A stretch of 64,000 nt of DNA from Clostridium_AD estertheticum_D. GTDB lineage: Bacteria; Bacillota; Clostridia; Clostridiales; Clostridiaceae. Location: contig NZ_JAHLDM010000001.1 in assembly GCF_018861295.1 (NCBI RefSeq), forward strand, positions 1 to 64,000. Reading direction: 5' to 3'. How positions within the stretch are numbered: position 1 is the stretch's first letter; every line of letters starts with the position of its first letter. Shown in pieces: positions 54,514 through 64,000 of this stretch. The translations under genes and the position numbers were made by a program. The notes beneath the pieces were generated by a model. That model saw nothing but the letters and a program-made list of their open reading frames with translations, had not been told where the DNA came from and searched no databases.

Positions 54514-56025
54514 TTGAAAAACGGTATGAAAAAAGCAGTAATTATAACATATATAACTATAATAATTGGAAATGTAATTTCATTGGTGTACACACCGTTT
54601 ATGTTAACCAAACTTGGAAAAGCTGAATATGGATTATTCTCTTTAGTAAATTCAATAGTAGCTTATATTTATCTTCTAGATTTAGGATTTGGAAATGCCG
54701 TTATTAGATATAATTCTAAATATATGGTAGAGAAAAATGAAGATGGACGAAAAAAAGTAAACGGAATGTTTTTATCATTGTATCTGATTTTGGGTTTGAT
54801 ATCCATGATCGTCGGAGTAATAATTTATTTCAACTTAGGAAAAATCATGAGTAAAAGTTTAAGTCTTGATGAAATCAATAGAACAAAGCAAATGTTTATG
54901 GTTGCTATAGTTAACATATCATTATCATTTCCTTTAAGTATATTTAATTCAATAATAACGGCACATGAAAAATTTGTGTACATAAAAATAATCAATCTAT
55001 TAAGAACAATTTTGAACCCTGCCATTATGATAACTGTATTGTTATTTGGGTCTAGAGCGTTTGGAATGGTTGTAGGATCAACGGTTTTTAATATCTTGCT
55101 GGGCCTAGTTAATGTTATGTATTGCTTTAAGATATTAAAATTAAAAATAAAATTTGCAGGATTTGATAAAGCACTATTTGCCGAGATATTTAATTACTCA
55201 TTTTTCGTGTTCCTTAGTGCAATAGCATATCAAATATATTGGAATTCAGATCAACTAATACTGGCAATTTTTGTTGGAGCAGCACCAATTGCTATATACG
55301 CAGTTTCATCACAATTTAATACATATTTTTTATCATTGTCTAATGTTTTATCAAGTATGTTTTTGCCAAAGCTTACAAAGATGGTAACAGTCGAGGAAAA
55401 TAGAAATGATCTAATGAGATTATTAACAAAAATAGGCAGAATTCAATATTACATATGTAGTTATATTTTTGTAGGTTTTGTTTTAGTAGGGAAACAATTT
55501 ATTGTGCGTTGGGTTGGCGAGGGGTATTCATTCTGTTATGTCATTGCAATAATACTAATGTTTCCTCAAATATTTTCAATTATCCAATCACTTTTTGCGA
55601 CAATGCTAGAAGCGATGAATAAACATAGAGTGAAGGCATACATATACTTATCTATTGCTGTCATAAATATACTTTTATCAATAGTACTAGTTCAAAAATA
55701 TCAAGGACTTGGATGTGCAATTGGTACAGCAATAGGTATGATCATAAATGCCGTGGCAAACAATATCTATTATAAATTTGTTATAAAGCTAGATATAAAA
55801 TACTTTTGGATGAACATATTAAAATTAGTAGTTCCAACTAGTATAACATTTGGTTTAGGATTCTTAGCTTTATCCCTGTTTAGTTTGACATCGTATATTT
55901 CAATTTTGATGTTTGGTATTCTATTCACAATAATATATTTCATAGTTTTTTGGATTATGGGATTTAATAAATATGAGAAGAAGATCTTCATATCAGTCCT
56001 AAACAAAGGTCGGATTAAACAATAA
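54514..56025 (+). CDS. Oligosaccharide flippase (Wzx type)
   Basis: 503 residues with about 12-14 membrane segments, typical of the polysaccharide transporter/MATE-like family: TYITIIIGNVISLVYTPFMLTKLGKAEYGLFSL at the N-terminus, then RYNSKY. The TTG start at 54514 is preferred over the ATG at 54526 because GGTGAAGG lies 6 nt upstream. It would flip the undecaprenyl-linked repeat unit across the membrane. Confidence 0.88.
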   Translation: MKNGMKKAVIITYITIIIGNVISLVYTPFMLTKLGKAEYGLFSLVNSIVAYIYLLDLGFGNAVIRYNSKYMVEKNEDGRKKVNGMFLSLYLILGLISMIVGVIIYFNLGKIMSKSLSLDEINRTKQMFMVAIVNISLSFPLSIFNSIITAHEKFVYIKIINLLRTILNPAIMITVLLFGSRAFGMVVGSTVFNILLGLVNVMYCFKILKLKIKFAGFDKALFAEIFNYSFFVFLSAIAYQIYWNSDQLILAIFVGAAPIAIYAVSSQFNTYFLSLSNVLSSMFLPKLTKMVTVEENRNDLMRLLTKIGRIQYYICSYIFVGFVLVGKQFIVRWVGEGYSFCYVIAIILMFPQIFSIIQSLFATMLEAMNKHRVKAYIYLSIAVINILLSIVLVQKYQGLGCAIGTAIGMIINAVANNIYYKFVIKLDIKYFWMNILKLVVPTSITFGLGFLALSLFSLTSYISILMFGILFTIIYFIVFWIMGFNKYEKKIFISVLNKGRIKQ

Positions 56026-56053
56026 ATATTGCAGCTCCCAAGGAGATGATTTA

Positions 56054-57022
56054 ATGGAATTTAATAAACAACAATTGGTGTCTGTAATTATGAGTGTATA
56101 TAACGAAAAAGAAAAATGGTTAATGGAAGCAATAGAATCAATCTTAAATCAAAGTTATAGAAGTTTAGAATTTATTATTATTTTAGACGATCCGGATAAT
56201 AAGAAGTTAGAGAATATAATTAAATTTTATAACAAAAAAGATGCTAGAATACGATTCTTTAAAAATGAAAAAAACATTGGATTAGTTAGGAGCTTAAATA
56301 AAGCTTTAACTTATGTTAAAGGTGATTTTATAGCAAGAATGGATGCAGATGATATATCACTGGTAAGCAGAATTGATAAACAAATGGAATATTTAAGCAG
56401 TCATCCGGATGTAGATTTTATGGGTGCTAGGTGTATTAATATAGATGAGGAGGGCAAAGAATTATATAGAGATGAAATTATGCCAGTGGATATGAAATTA
56501 ATAAAGAGTTGCCTTCTAAATGTAGATTTTATTAATCATCCAACCTGGTTTTTTAGAAAAGAATGTATAGATAAAAATGAAGGTTATAGAGAAATTACAT
56601 GTGCAGAGGATTATGACTTCCTATTAAGACTTATAACTAATGGATTTAAACTTGGAAATACTAATGAGTTTTTAGTTAGATATAGGATTCGCAAGAGTGG
56701 AATATCTAAAAGTAATTCTCTTAAACAGCTTTTATATTCAAAACACGTTGTTAAGATGTATAAAGATAGAGTTAAATACGGGCATGAAAATGAGAAAGTA
56801 GAAGATTTAAAAAACATAAAAATTAATGTACATCAAGAAAAAAGATATAGTTTAGCATTAGAAGGGCTTACTAAATCAAAATTATATAAGAAGAAAAATC
56901 AGATTTATAGAATTTTTTTAATCTTTAAAAGCTGTATAAGTTCAAAATATTTACGGATTTTACTTACGGATATCACTTTTCATAAAGTTAAGAAACTAAT
57001 GTATATAAAGAAGGCTAACTAG
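56054..57022 (+). CDS. Glycosyltransferase family 2
   Basis: 322 residues. VSVIMSVYNEKEKWLMEAIESILNQSYRSLEFIIILDDPDNKK then IARMDADDISLVSRIDKQ are GT-A motifs (DxD is MDADD). The acceptor is unknown. The RBS (AAGGAGATGATTTAATG) is identical in layout to that of the fused enzyme at 52417. Confidence 0.9.
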   Translation: MEFNKQQLVSVIMSVYNEKEKWLMEAIESILNQSYRSLEFIIILDDPDNKKLENIIKFYNKKDARIRFFKNEKNIGLVRSLNKALTYVKGDFIARMDADDISLVSRIDKQMEYLSSHPDVDFMGARCINIDEEGKELYRDEIMPVDMKLIKSCLLNVDFINHPTWFFRKECIDKNEGYREITCAEDYDFLLRLITNGFKLGNTNEFLVRYRIRKSGISKSNSLKQLLYSKHVVKMYKDRVKYGHENEKVEDLKNIKINVHQEKRYSLALEGLTKSKLYKKKNQIYRIFLIFKSCISSKYLRILLTDITFHKVKKLMYIKKAN

Positions 57023-57034
57023 GGGGAATGTTTT

Positions 57035-58078
57035 TTGGATAGAGTTGATGTCAGCATTATAATACCTGTTTACAATGTAGAGGAATTTTTGCCAAAATGT
57101 TTAGATAGCATTATTAATCAAACTATTGATAATAAAGAGATTATTGTAATAAATGATGGCTCTACAGATAATTGTTATGAAATACTTAAAGAATATGGAA
57201 AGAAATTCCCTGAATTAGTTATTATAAATCAAAAGAATAGTGGTATTAGTGAAACTCGAAATGCCGGGCTCAAAGCAGCGAGGGGTGAATACATAGCATT
57301 TGTTGATAGTGATGACTTTGTAGAGCTTGATATGTTTGAGAAAATGTATAAAACAGCTGCTAGTGGAAATATTGACATAGTTATTTGTAATTACATATTG
57401 TATAGAGAAGGCCAAGGCACGCAGGATTCTCGCGTGGCGCAGGATTCTAATTATAAGAAAATAGAAGGAATTGATAAAGAAGGGTTTTTAGATAAAGGGG
57501 AGGCCCTTAAGATGTTTTTGTTAAATGATATCAAGGGTTATGTTTGGAATAAGCTGCATAAAAGAGAACTTTTTTTTGAAAATAAAATTTCATTTCCGAA
57601 TTTTGTAGTATGTGAGGATACCCCAGTTGGATTTTTATTACTTGCAAACGCAAATAAGATTTATTCAATGATAGAACCATTTTATTATTATAGGCAAAGA
57701 GAGTTATCACTTACAAGAACATTTTCAATTAAATCAATGAAAGATATGATAGATGGATGTTATATAATGAGAGATTTTATAACAAAGAACCCGCTTATTT
57801 ATGGTGAGTTAATAGATTATTATAGAGTTTATTTGATAAAGACCCTATGGGCTATACATAATAAATACTTTATACAAAGCTCTGAAACTGGAGATAAGAA
57901 ATATTACTTTGAGTTTAAAGAGATAGTATCAAAAGAGATAGATAATTTACAAATTTCAGAAATAATAAGGAATAGTAAGCTAACATTTAAAGATAAAGTT
58001 AATATATTGCTTATAAAGACAAAAATGTATGGCCTTATTTTCTCTCTATTGTACAAGATTAAAAATGTTATGAAGTAA
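57035..58078 (+). CDS. Glycosyltransferase family 2
   Basis: 347 residues. VSIIIPVYNVEEFLPKCLDSIINQT, INDGSTDNCYEIL and AFVDSDDFVELDMFEKM are GT2 hallmarks. The start is TTG 57035 with AGGGGGAA upstream; an adjacent ATG in that site is out of frame. Sugar specificity is unknown. Lies 12 bp after the previous gene. Confidence 0.9.
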   Translation: MDRVDVSIIIPVYNVEEFLPKCLDSIINQTIDNKEIIVINDGSTDNCYEILKEYGKKFPELVIINQKNSGISETRNAGLKAARGEYIAFVDSDDFVELDMFEKMYKTAASGNIDIVICNYILYREGQGTQDSRVAQDSNYKKIEGIDKEGFLDKGEALKMFLLNDIKGYVWNKLHKRELFFENKISFPNFVVCEDTPVGFLLLANANKIYSMIEPFYYYRQRELSLTRTFSIKSMKDMIDGCYIMRDFITKNPLIYGELIDYYRVYLIKTLWAIHNKYFIQSSETGDKKYYFEFKEIVSKEIDNLQISEIIRNSKLTFKDKVNILLIKTKMYGLIFSLLYKIKNVMK

Positions 58079-58165
58079 AAAACATTGCTATTATTACCAA
58101 TAGAATTTTGTATAATTAAAGGTTATGATTAAAAGCACCAAAGGTCATTATTAAGGAGTGTTAGT

Positions 58166-59227
58166 ATGGTGAAGATAAGTATTATAGTTCCAATTTATAA
58201 TGGAGCAAAATATATCAAAGAGTGTTTAGAGATGATAATGGATCAAACATTTAAAGATTTTGAATTAATAATAATAGATGATGGATCTACTGATAACAGT
58301 AAGGAAATGTGCAAAGAATATGCAAAAATTGATTCTAGAATCAAATTAATTAGCAAAGAAAATGGAGGAACCTGGGCTGCTAGAAATAGGGGAATAGATG
58401 AATCCATTGGTAAATATATTATATTTTTAGATTGTGACGATTGGTATGAGAACAATTTATTTGAGAAAATGTATGAAAGTATAAAAAGCAATGATGTTGA
58501 TCTAGTTATATCAGGTCAAACCAATGTTTTTGTAGATAAAAACGGAGAAGTTATCAGAAAAACTACTGTATTACCTAATAAATATAATTTTAAAACAAAA
58601 GATGAGATTTTGTCAAATTATATTTTACTTAGAAAAGAAGAAATTGGAGATACCCTGTGGAATAAAATTTACAAATCAGAGATCATAAAAAAATATAATT
58701 TGAAATTTGAGAATTATAAACGGGGGGAAGACACAATATTTAATGCTAATTATTATCAGCATATAGACAAATGCATAGTCATTTCAGAAGCTTTATATAA
58801 TTACAGAATTGAAAATGCAAATCCAGTATGGCTTAAATACTGTGATAATTATTTGGATATTGTAAGGAACGAAAATGATACTATCGTAGGTAAACTTAAA
58901 GAATGGGGTAAATATAGCAAGGATGCTAGAGAGTACCAAGCAACTCATTTTACTTATCGTATAATTGAGTATTTTTATAAGATAATTTCCTCTAAAAATT
59001 TTTTAAATTTGGAAAGTAAAATAGAGCAAAAATCAACTTTAAAAAGTAAAAGCCAAGAAATATTAAATTTATTAGATAATGAAGAAGTTAGAAAGAATTT
59101 GGATGATTCCAAGGTGATTGGGAAATTCCATAAATTACTTATTAAATCTATGAAATCAAGAAATGTTGAATTGATATTGTTTCTAGTAAAGATTAAATTG
59201 GTATACAACAATATAAAAGGTATATAG
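58166..59227 (+). CDS. Glycosyltransferase family 2
   Basis: 353 residues. ISIIVPIYNGAKYIKECLEMI, IIDDGSTDNSKEMCKEYAK and IFLDCDDWYENNLFEKMY match GT2; the C-terminus is mostly helical. The previous intergenic region (58079-58165) is 87 bp with no terminator. Acceptor unknown. Confidence 0.9.
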   Translation: MVKISIIVPIYNGAKYIKECLEMIMDQTFKDFELIIIDDGSTDNSKEMCKEYAKIDSRIKLISKENGGTWAARNRGIDESIGKYIIFLDCDDWYENNLFEKMYESIKSNDVDLVISGQTNVFVDKNGEVIRKTTVLPNKYNFKTKDEILSNYILLRKEEIGDTLWNKIYKSEIIKKYNLKFENYKRGEDTIFNANYYQHIDKCIVISEALYNYRIENANPVWLKYCDNYLDIVRNENDTIVGKLKEWGKYSKDAREYQATHFTYRIIEYFYKIISSKNFLNLESKIEQKSTLKSKSQEILNLLDNEEVRKNLDDSKVIGKFHKLLIKSMKSRNVELILFLVKIKLVYNNIKGI

Positions 59228-59283
59228 CTTTAAAATTAATAAAACAATATCATAAAAAGAACAATTACCATGGAGGTATTAAA

Positions 59284-59952
59284 ATGAATAATGAAACTAC
59301 AAAAGGATATAAAGAATTTATAAATGTTCTAAAAAGAGGGAAATGGATTATATTGCTTGTAACAATTTTAGCAACATTAACAGCAACTTTATTCAGTTAT
59401 TATTCTATGAAAATTTCTAAACCGATGTATCAAACAATAACAAGCGTTGTAATAGGAAATAAAGAAGATATAGTTAATGCGAAAAGTTTAAGCCCTACAT
59501 TTGAGCAAATCGCAAACTCTAGTACTATATCAAAGAATGCTAGCTTATTATTAAAAGGTTCTGTATCAGATTTGAAACTACGAAAGAGTTATGAGGTTAC
59601 TGTATCAGCTGATGCTCCGATACTTACAATTACAGCTAGTGGAGAATCACAAAAGCAGTCTATAGCTATAGCAAACGCTGTTATAACATCCTATTCAAAA
59701 GAAGTAAAGAGAATATATCCTTCGCAGAGCATGAAAATAATGGAGAATTCGGGACAGAGCGATCTTATAAACAATAAATTTAAATCTATGAATGTAATAT
59801 TAGCATTTTTACTTGGATTGTTCCTTTCGGTATTTATTGTGACACTTATAGGGTTCTTTGATGAAAAGATCAGGACCAAAGATGATGTAGAGAAATATTT
59901 AGGTCTACATGTTCTGGGGAATTTACCAAAAAGAAATAAATCGCACATTTAA
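59284..59952 (+). CDS. Wzz/YveK-type chain-length determinant (BY-kinase modulator)
   Basis: 222 residues. Two membrane segments (GKWIILLVTILATLTATLFSYY and NVILAFLLGLFLSVFIVTLIGFF) flank a small extracytoplasmic domain. The C-terminus FDEKIRTKDDVEKYLGLHVLG is typical of the CapA/YveK adaptor that activates a tyrosine kinase partner. It precedes the kinase-like gene by 26 bp. Confidence 0.88.
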   Translation: MNNETTKGYKEFINVLKRGKWIILLVTILATLTATLFSYYSMKISKPMYQTITSVVIGNKEDIVNAKSLSPTFEQIANSSTISKNASLLLKGSVSDLKLRKSYEVTVSADAPILTITASGESQKQSIAIANAVITSYSKEVKRIYPSQSMKIMENSGQSDLINNKFKSMNVILAFLLGLFLSVFIVTLIGFFDEKIRTKDDVEKYLGLHVLGNLPKRNKSHI

Positions 59953-59978
59953 TATAAATTAGAAGGGAGATGGATTTA

Positions 59979-60608
59979 ATGGGAGAAACAAAATATGCAG
60001 AGTATCTTAACTTAGACTCAATTAATTTAAAAGCATTTAACGAACTAAAAGCAAATATTCAGCTCTTAAACGCGGATAGTAAAAAAAAGGTTATTATGAT
60101 AGCAAGTGCTGGCAGTAGTGAAGGTAGATCAACTACAACAGCATATCTTTCACTATCACTTGCAAAAAGCGGTAAGAAAACTATAATTGTTGATTGTGAT
60201 CTGAAAAAGCCAAATATACATAATATGTTTGATTTAACAAACGATAAAGGACTTGTGAATTATCTATCCGGAGATGTATTGTTTGAAGAAGTAGTTAAGA
60301 CTACGAAGATAAAGAATTTATCTATACTGACTTCTGGTGCATCTACATTAAATTATGCTGAACTTTTTGTATCATCGAGATTTAATGAATTTATAATTTC
60401 ATTAAAGAAAGATTATGATTATATCATTATTGATACACCTCCGATTACAATAGGTGCTGATGCTGAGGTTTTATCAAGATATACTGATGGATGTGTTCTT
60501 GTTGTTAAATCAGGAAAAACAGAAAGAAAATCTGCCCACACGGCTAAAGAAATTCTTCAAAAAGTGCATGCTAATATTATAGGTGTATTCCTAAATGGAA
60601 CGGACTAA
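59979..60608 (+). CDS. CpsD/CapB-family protein (BY-kinase-like, altered Walker A)
   Basis: ATG 59979 is preferred; AGAAGGGAG ends 9 nt before it, while ATG 59970 overlaps the site. About 209 residues. Walker A region IASAGSSEGRSTTT has Arg50 where Lys is usual; Walker A' IIVDCDLKKPNIH and Walker B DYIIIDTPP are intact. The C-terminus (GVFLNGTD) lacks the tyrosine cluster seen in active BY-kinases. It controls polymer length with its YveK-like partner, but kinase activity may be reduced. Confidence 0.85.
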   Translation: MGETKYAEYLNLDSINLKAFNELKANIQLLNADSKKKVIMIASAGSSEGRSTTTAYLSLSLAKSGKKTIIVDCDLKKPNIHNMFDLTNDKGLVNYLSGDVLFEEVVKTTKIKNLSILTSGASTLNYAELFVSSRFNEFIISLKKDYDYIIIDTPPITIGADAEVLSRYTDGCVLVVKSGKTERKSAHTAKEILQKVHANIIGVFLNGTD

Positions 60609-60645
60609 AGATAATTTTATAAAACTAAAATAGAGGTGTAAACAA

Positions 60646-61797
60646 ATGACAGATGTATTCATTATAGGTTCTAAAGGAATACCATCTAATTATGGTGGAT
60701 TCGAGACCTTCGTAGATAAATTAACTCTTTATAAAAAAAGGCAGGATATCATGTATCATGTGGCTTGCCTAAATGTTAAGGAAGAAGAGTTTTATTATAA
60801 TAAAGCAAGATGTTTTAATGTTAATGTAAAAGATATAGGTAGTGCGAAAGCAGTACTTTATGATTTGCAAGCTTTAAGTAAATCAATAAAGTATATTAAG
60901 GAAAAGAAATTATCTAATTCAATTGTTCTTATTCTTGCTTGTCGTATTGGTCCATTTATATCATTTTACAAGAAACAACTCAAAGATTTGGGAATAAAGC
61001 TTTATATAAATCCTGATGGACATGAATGGAAACGTAGTAAATGGAGTATGCCTGTGAGGAATTATTGGAAGTTTTCTGAGAAACTGATGGTAAAACATGC
61101 AGATTTACTAATATGTGATTCAAGAGGTATAGAGGATTACATAAATACAGATTATGATATGTACAATCCTAATACTACGTTTATAGCTTATGGAGCGGAA
61201 ATTGGAAGATCTAAGCTAATGGAGAAGGATGATGTTATAACAAACTTTTTTGACGATTTTTTAATAAAAAGGAAAGAATATTACTTAATTGTTGGCAGAT
61301 TTGTACCAGAGAACAGTTATCAAACTATGATAAGAGAGTTTATGAAATCGGATGTTGATAAGGATCTTGTTATAATTACAAATGTGGAGAAAAATAAATT
61401 TTATGAAAGATTACTGAAGGCTACGAACTTTACTCGCGACACGCGAATAAAATTTGTAGGAACTGTTTATGATAATGAACTTCTAAAAAAGATAAGAGAA
61501 GAAGCATTTGCATATATTCATGGACATTCAGTGGGAGGGACGAATCCTTCACTTCTTGAAGCCTTATCGAGTACGGATATTAATCTGCTTTTAGATGTTA
61601 ATTTTAATAAAGAAGTTGGGAAAAATGGAGCTATGTATTTTAGTGATGAAGATGGCAATTTAGCTTCTTTAATAAGCAAAGCAGAAAAATTAACAGAAAG
61701 TGAGATTTTAGCGATGTCTACAAGAGCTACAAACAGAATAAAAGATTCTTACTCTTGGGACAAGATTGTTCATGATTACGAAGAGCTTTTTTTATAA
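60646..61797 (+). CDS. Rhamnosyltransferase-like glycosyltransferase (DUF1972 / GT4)
   Basis: 383 residues. VFIIGSKGIPSNYGGFETFVDKL is the hallmark of DUF1972 proteins such as WchF/Cps2T, beta-1,4-rhamnosyltransferases. NPDGHEWKRSKWS and the C-terminal EALSSTDINLLL complete it. It fits the dTDP-rhamnose genes upstream. The exact linkage is inferred. AGAGGTG ribosome site. Confidence 0.85.
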   Translation: MTDVFIIGSKGIPSNYGGFETFVDKLTLYKKRQDIMYHVACLNVKEEEFYYNKARCFNVNVKDIGSAKAVLYDLQALSKSIKYIKEKKLSNSIVLILACRIGPFISFYKKQLKDLGIKLYINPDGHEWKRSKWSMPVRNYWKFSEKLMVKHADLLICDSRGIEDYINTDYDMYNPNTTFIAYGAEIGRSKLMEKDDVITNFFDDFLIKRKEYYLIVGRFVPENSYQTMIREFMKSDVDKDLVIITNVEKNKFYERLLKATNFTRDTRIKFVGTVYDNELLKKIREEAFAYIHGHSVGGTNPSLLEALSSTDINLLLDVNFNKEVGKNGAMYFSDEDGNLASLISKAEKLTESEILAMSTRATNRIKDSYSWDKIVHDYEELFL

Positions 61798-61817
61798 GTT
61801 TAAGGAGGCGTCGACTT

Positions 61818-63212
61818 ATTAAAATATTGCATTATTCTCTTGGATTACCTCCACTACGGACTGGAGGATTAACTAAATATTCTGTAGATCTTATGTTAGA
61901 ACAAGTTGCAGGTGGTAATAACGTTACAATATTATATCCTGGTCATTTCACGATTGATAAAAAATTACGAATTGATGAGAATAAGTCATTTAAGGGTGTT
62001 AAAGTATATGAAATACTAAACCCAATTGATATTCCGCTACTTAGCGGAATACCAAGTCCAGAGACGTATTTTAAAGATAGAGATATAAATGTATATATAG
62101 ATTTCTTAAAAGAATCAAAGGTGAAAATTTTACATATCCATACATTGATGGGTTTAGATAAAGAGCTTGTAGCAGCTGCAAAAAAATTAAATATAAAAAC
62201 CATATTTACTTCTCATGATTATTTTGGAATATGCCCTAAAGTCAATCTTATTGATTTGCAAGGGGAAATATGCGAGGAATATAATAATGGAGAGAACTGC
62301 ATAACATGTAATAGAAATGGATACAGTAATTCCTTGATATTCTTTATGCAGTCAAGAACTTATAGATATTTAAAGAATAGTAGTATTATAAAAAAGCTAA
62401 GAGCTTATAAGCAGAAATTAATTATTAAAAAAAATCATGAATTAACTGAAATTGAACTTATAAAAGAAGAAAAAAACAATAAAAATAATCATTCGGCTAG
62501 TGGATATGTTAGGTTTAGGAAAAATTCTATTGATATACTTAATAATATCGATTTTATTCATTATAATAGTAGTGTAGCAAAGAATACATATGAGAGATAT
62601 ATAAATAATGTAAAAAGTAGAGTTCTTAATATTTCTCATTCAAATATAAAGGATAATAGAATAAAAAAACATAGTAATAGCAAAGAACCATTAAAAATAA
62701 CATATATCGGGTCGATAGAGAAGTATAAAGGGTTATATTTTCTATTAGATGTGCTTAGACAACTACTGAAAAATAATATTAGCGAATGGAATTTGAATGT
62801 CTATGGAAAAAATGTAAATATAAATATAGATGAGTTTATGGGGAAAGTAAATATAAAGGGTACCTATGTTTATTCTGATCTTGAGGAATTATTCAAGAAT
62901 ACAGATGTATTGATAGTTCCAAGCATCTGGTATGAGACATTTGGATATATAGCACTTGAGGCATTCTCTTATGCTGTACCTGTAATTTTAACTGATCTTG
63001 TAGGGTTTAAAGATATGGTAAAGTCTGGAACTACTGGCATAGTAATAAAAGCCGATGAGGATGAATTATATGAAAATTTACGAGCTATAATAGAGGATAG
63101 AGAAAAACTATCTTATATTAATAATAATATACTAAATCTAGCAAGTATTTATACAATGGAAAAACATGCATTGGATATAATGGAATTGTACTCAGGTCTG
63201 ATTAAAGAATAG
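61818..63212 (+). CDS. GT4-type glycosyltransferase, probable ATT start
   Basis: The product should begin (M)KILHYSLGLPPLRTGGLTK, since AAGGAGG (61802-61808) lies 9 nt before the ATT at 61818-61820; the first conventional start, TTG 61827, is about 18 nt away and would remove the first beta-strand. About 464 residues. N-terminal GT4 domain with LPPLRTGGLTKYSVDL, a linker, and C-terminal VPSIWYETFGYIALEAFSYAVPVI, where the EX7E motif lies. It ends 9 bp before the next gene. Confidence 0.85.
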   Translation: MKILHYSLGLPPLRTGGLTKYSVDLMLEQVAGGNNVTILYPGHFTIDKKLRIDENKSFKGVKVYEILNPIDIPLLSGIPSPETYFKDRDINVYIDFLKESKVKILHIHTLMGLDKELVAAAKKLNIKTIFTSHDYFGICPKVNLIDLQGEICEEYNNGENCITCNRNGYSNSLIFFMQSRTYRYLKNSSIIKKLRAYKQKLIIKKNHELTEIELIKEEKNNKNNHSASGYVRFRKNSIDILNNIDFIHYNSSVAKNTYERYINNVKSRVLNISHSNIKDNRIKKHSNSKEPLKITYIGSIEKYKGLYFLLDVLRQLLKNNISEWNLNVYGKNVNINIDEFMGKVNIKGTYVYSDLEELFKNTDVLIVPSIWYETFGYIALEAFSYAVPVILTDLVGFKDMVKSGTTGIVIKADEDELYENLRAIIEDREKLSYINNNILNLASIYTMEKHALDIMELYSGLIKE

Positions 63213-63221
63213 GAGAAATAA

Positions 63222-64000
63222 ATGGAAATATTAATGGCATTATTGTATTGCTTTCATCAGATGTTTGCCAATTTACCTTTTGTTAGTAAAACATTAACTG
63301 GTAATTTAGATCTGTTTTATGCATTGGGGATGCTCGGTATTGTCTTTGTTATATTTAAAAAAAAGAGAGATATTTCACTCTTAATAATATGTGCTTTACC
63401 GATTGTAATTTATGGGATCATTCAAGGAATGGTAATACAAAATGTAGAAATGCAAAAACTTTTGGTTAATATTTCTAAAATTACTATATGCATTTCTTTA
63501 ATGATTTTGGTATCGAGAAAAATTCATGACTTTAAGATTAAAAAGTTTATTGATTATATTTGTAGAATCTACTTAATACTTACACCTATAGCGATTGTTC
63601 TAAAACAAAATGATTATTTATGGAGGCTTCATGATACTATAAATAAATATAATCTTGTAAGACTAAATTTATTTTACATAGAACCTAGTGAGCTAGGTTT
63701 TCACTTATCTATAATAATTCTTATATTAATGTATTTAATTATTAAAGAAAAAACTCATAAGTTGCAAGCTAAATATATAATCTATATGATAGATTGTTTA
63801 GGCCTATTAGCATTATCTGGAGCTTATGGATCATCAGTAATGTTATTTTCAACCATAATATTCATATCATTTATTATAATTATAACAAAACTGAATTTTA
63901 AAAACATTTTAGTTGGATATGGATTAATAATGATCTTTACCATAATAACAATATTGTTCATAGTAACGAAATCGTCAATGTATATGAGAACAGTAGATAC
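63222..64000 (+). CDS. Wzy-like O-antigen polymerase / ligase (3' partial)
   Basis: ATG at 63222 with AGGAGA upstream; the frame stays open to the window edge (about 260 residues). It has at least six hydrophobic segments and hydrophilic turns, e.g. LFYALGMLGIVFVIF, IIILILMYLIIKEKT and LLALSGAYGSSVMLFS. This arrangement, with YIEPSELGFHLSI before helix 5, resembles Wzy polymerases and O-antigen ligases. The 3' end is beyond the window, so assignment is by topology and context. Confidence 0.75.
   Translation, partial: MEILMALLYCFHQMFANLPFVSKTLTGNLDLFYALGMLGIVFVIFKKKRDISLLIICALPIVIYGIIQGMVIQNVEMQKLLVNISKITICISLMILVSRKIHDFKIKKFIDYICRIYLILTPIAIVLKQNDYLWRLHDTINKYNLVRLNLFYIEPSELGFHLSIIILILMYLIIKEKTHKLQAKYIIYMIDCLGLLALSGAYGSSVMLFSTIIFISFIIIITKLNFKNILVGYGLIMIFTIITILFIVTKSSMYMRTVD

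Overview
The window is AT-rich with dense, mostly co-directional genes, strong AGGAGG-type ribosome binding sites, many TTG/GTG starts, a T-box leader, a ZTP riboswitch and an AddAB-SbcCD cluster. These point to a Clostridium sensu stricto-like member of the Clostridiaceae. The species cannot be fixed from this sequence alone.

Layout. 1-1.7 kb: right edge of a prophage or phage-tail element (collagen-like tail fibre, XhlA-like protein, holin, terminator), followed by a headless 3' fragment of a metabolic-type gene. 2.2-4.6 kb: GntR/YtrA-type regulator with an ABC-2 exporter, under a promoter with an overlapping palindrome. 4.9-10.8 kb: small hypothetical gene, RNase J, zinc-type binding lipoprotein with a Fur/Zur-like operator, degenerate EAL-HDOD protein, HPr. 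11-14.7 kb: orphan RmlD-like reductase, HbpS/UPF0303 protein, DeoR regulator and Gfo/Idh/MocA oxidoreductase. 15-19.4 kb: glnS, then thrS on the other strand behind a T-box. 19.9-25.6 kb: PAS-GGDEF-EAL protein, a RAYT-like Y1 transposase with matching dispersed motifs, phosphoglucomutase, ComFB. 25.9-38.6 kb: addB-addA-sbcD-sbcC, the recombination and end-processing nucleases. 38.8-43.7 kb: small membrane proteins, a GH43 arabinosidase plus sugar symporter behind an AraR-like box and a cre site, an amidase remnant, and a ZTP riboswitch controlling a stand-alone AICAR transformylase. 43.7-46.4 kb: a long noncoding stretch with DnaA boxes and mosaic repeats, and a nitrilase-family gene flanked by related repeats. 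46.4-47.3 kb: YihY protein. 47.9-64 kb: an exopolysaccharide operon running off the right edge (galU, priming transferase, rmlA-rmlB-rmlC, glycosyltransferases, flippase, Wzz/CpsD pair, rhamnosyltransferase-like protein, Wzy-like polymerase).

How the parts fit. The exopolysaccharide cluster makes dTDP-rhamnose precursors but lacks rmlD; the orphan RmlD-like gene at 11 kb could complete the pathway. PgcA at 23.4 kb and GalU at 47.9 kb would supply glucose-1-phosphate and UDP-glucose. Three possible cyclic-di-GMP proteins (EAL-HDOD, GGDEF-EAL, ComFB) lie within 17 kb.

The most unusual content is between genes: a GTTAACCGTCCC repeat family that brackets the RAYT transposase and recurs elsewhere, a second family of structured palindromic repeats with a paired base change between copies, and a 165-bp direct repeat carrying perfect DnaA boxes far from any visible dnaA.
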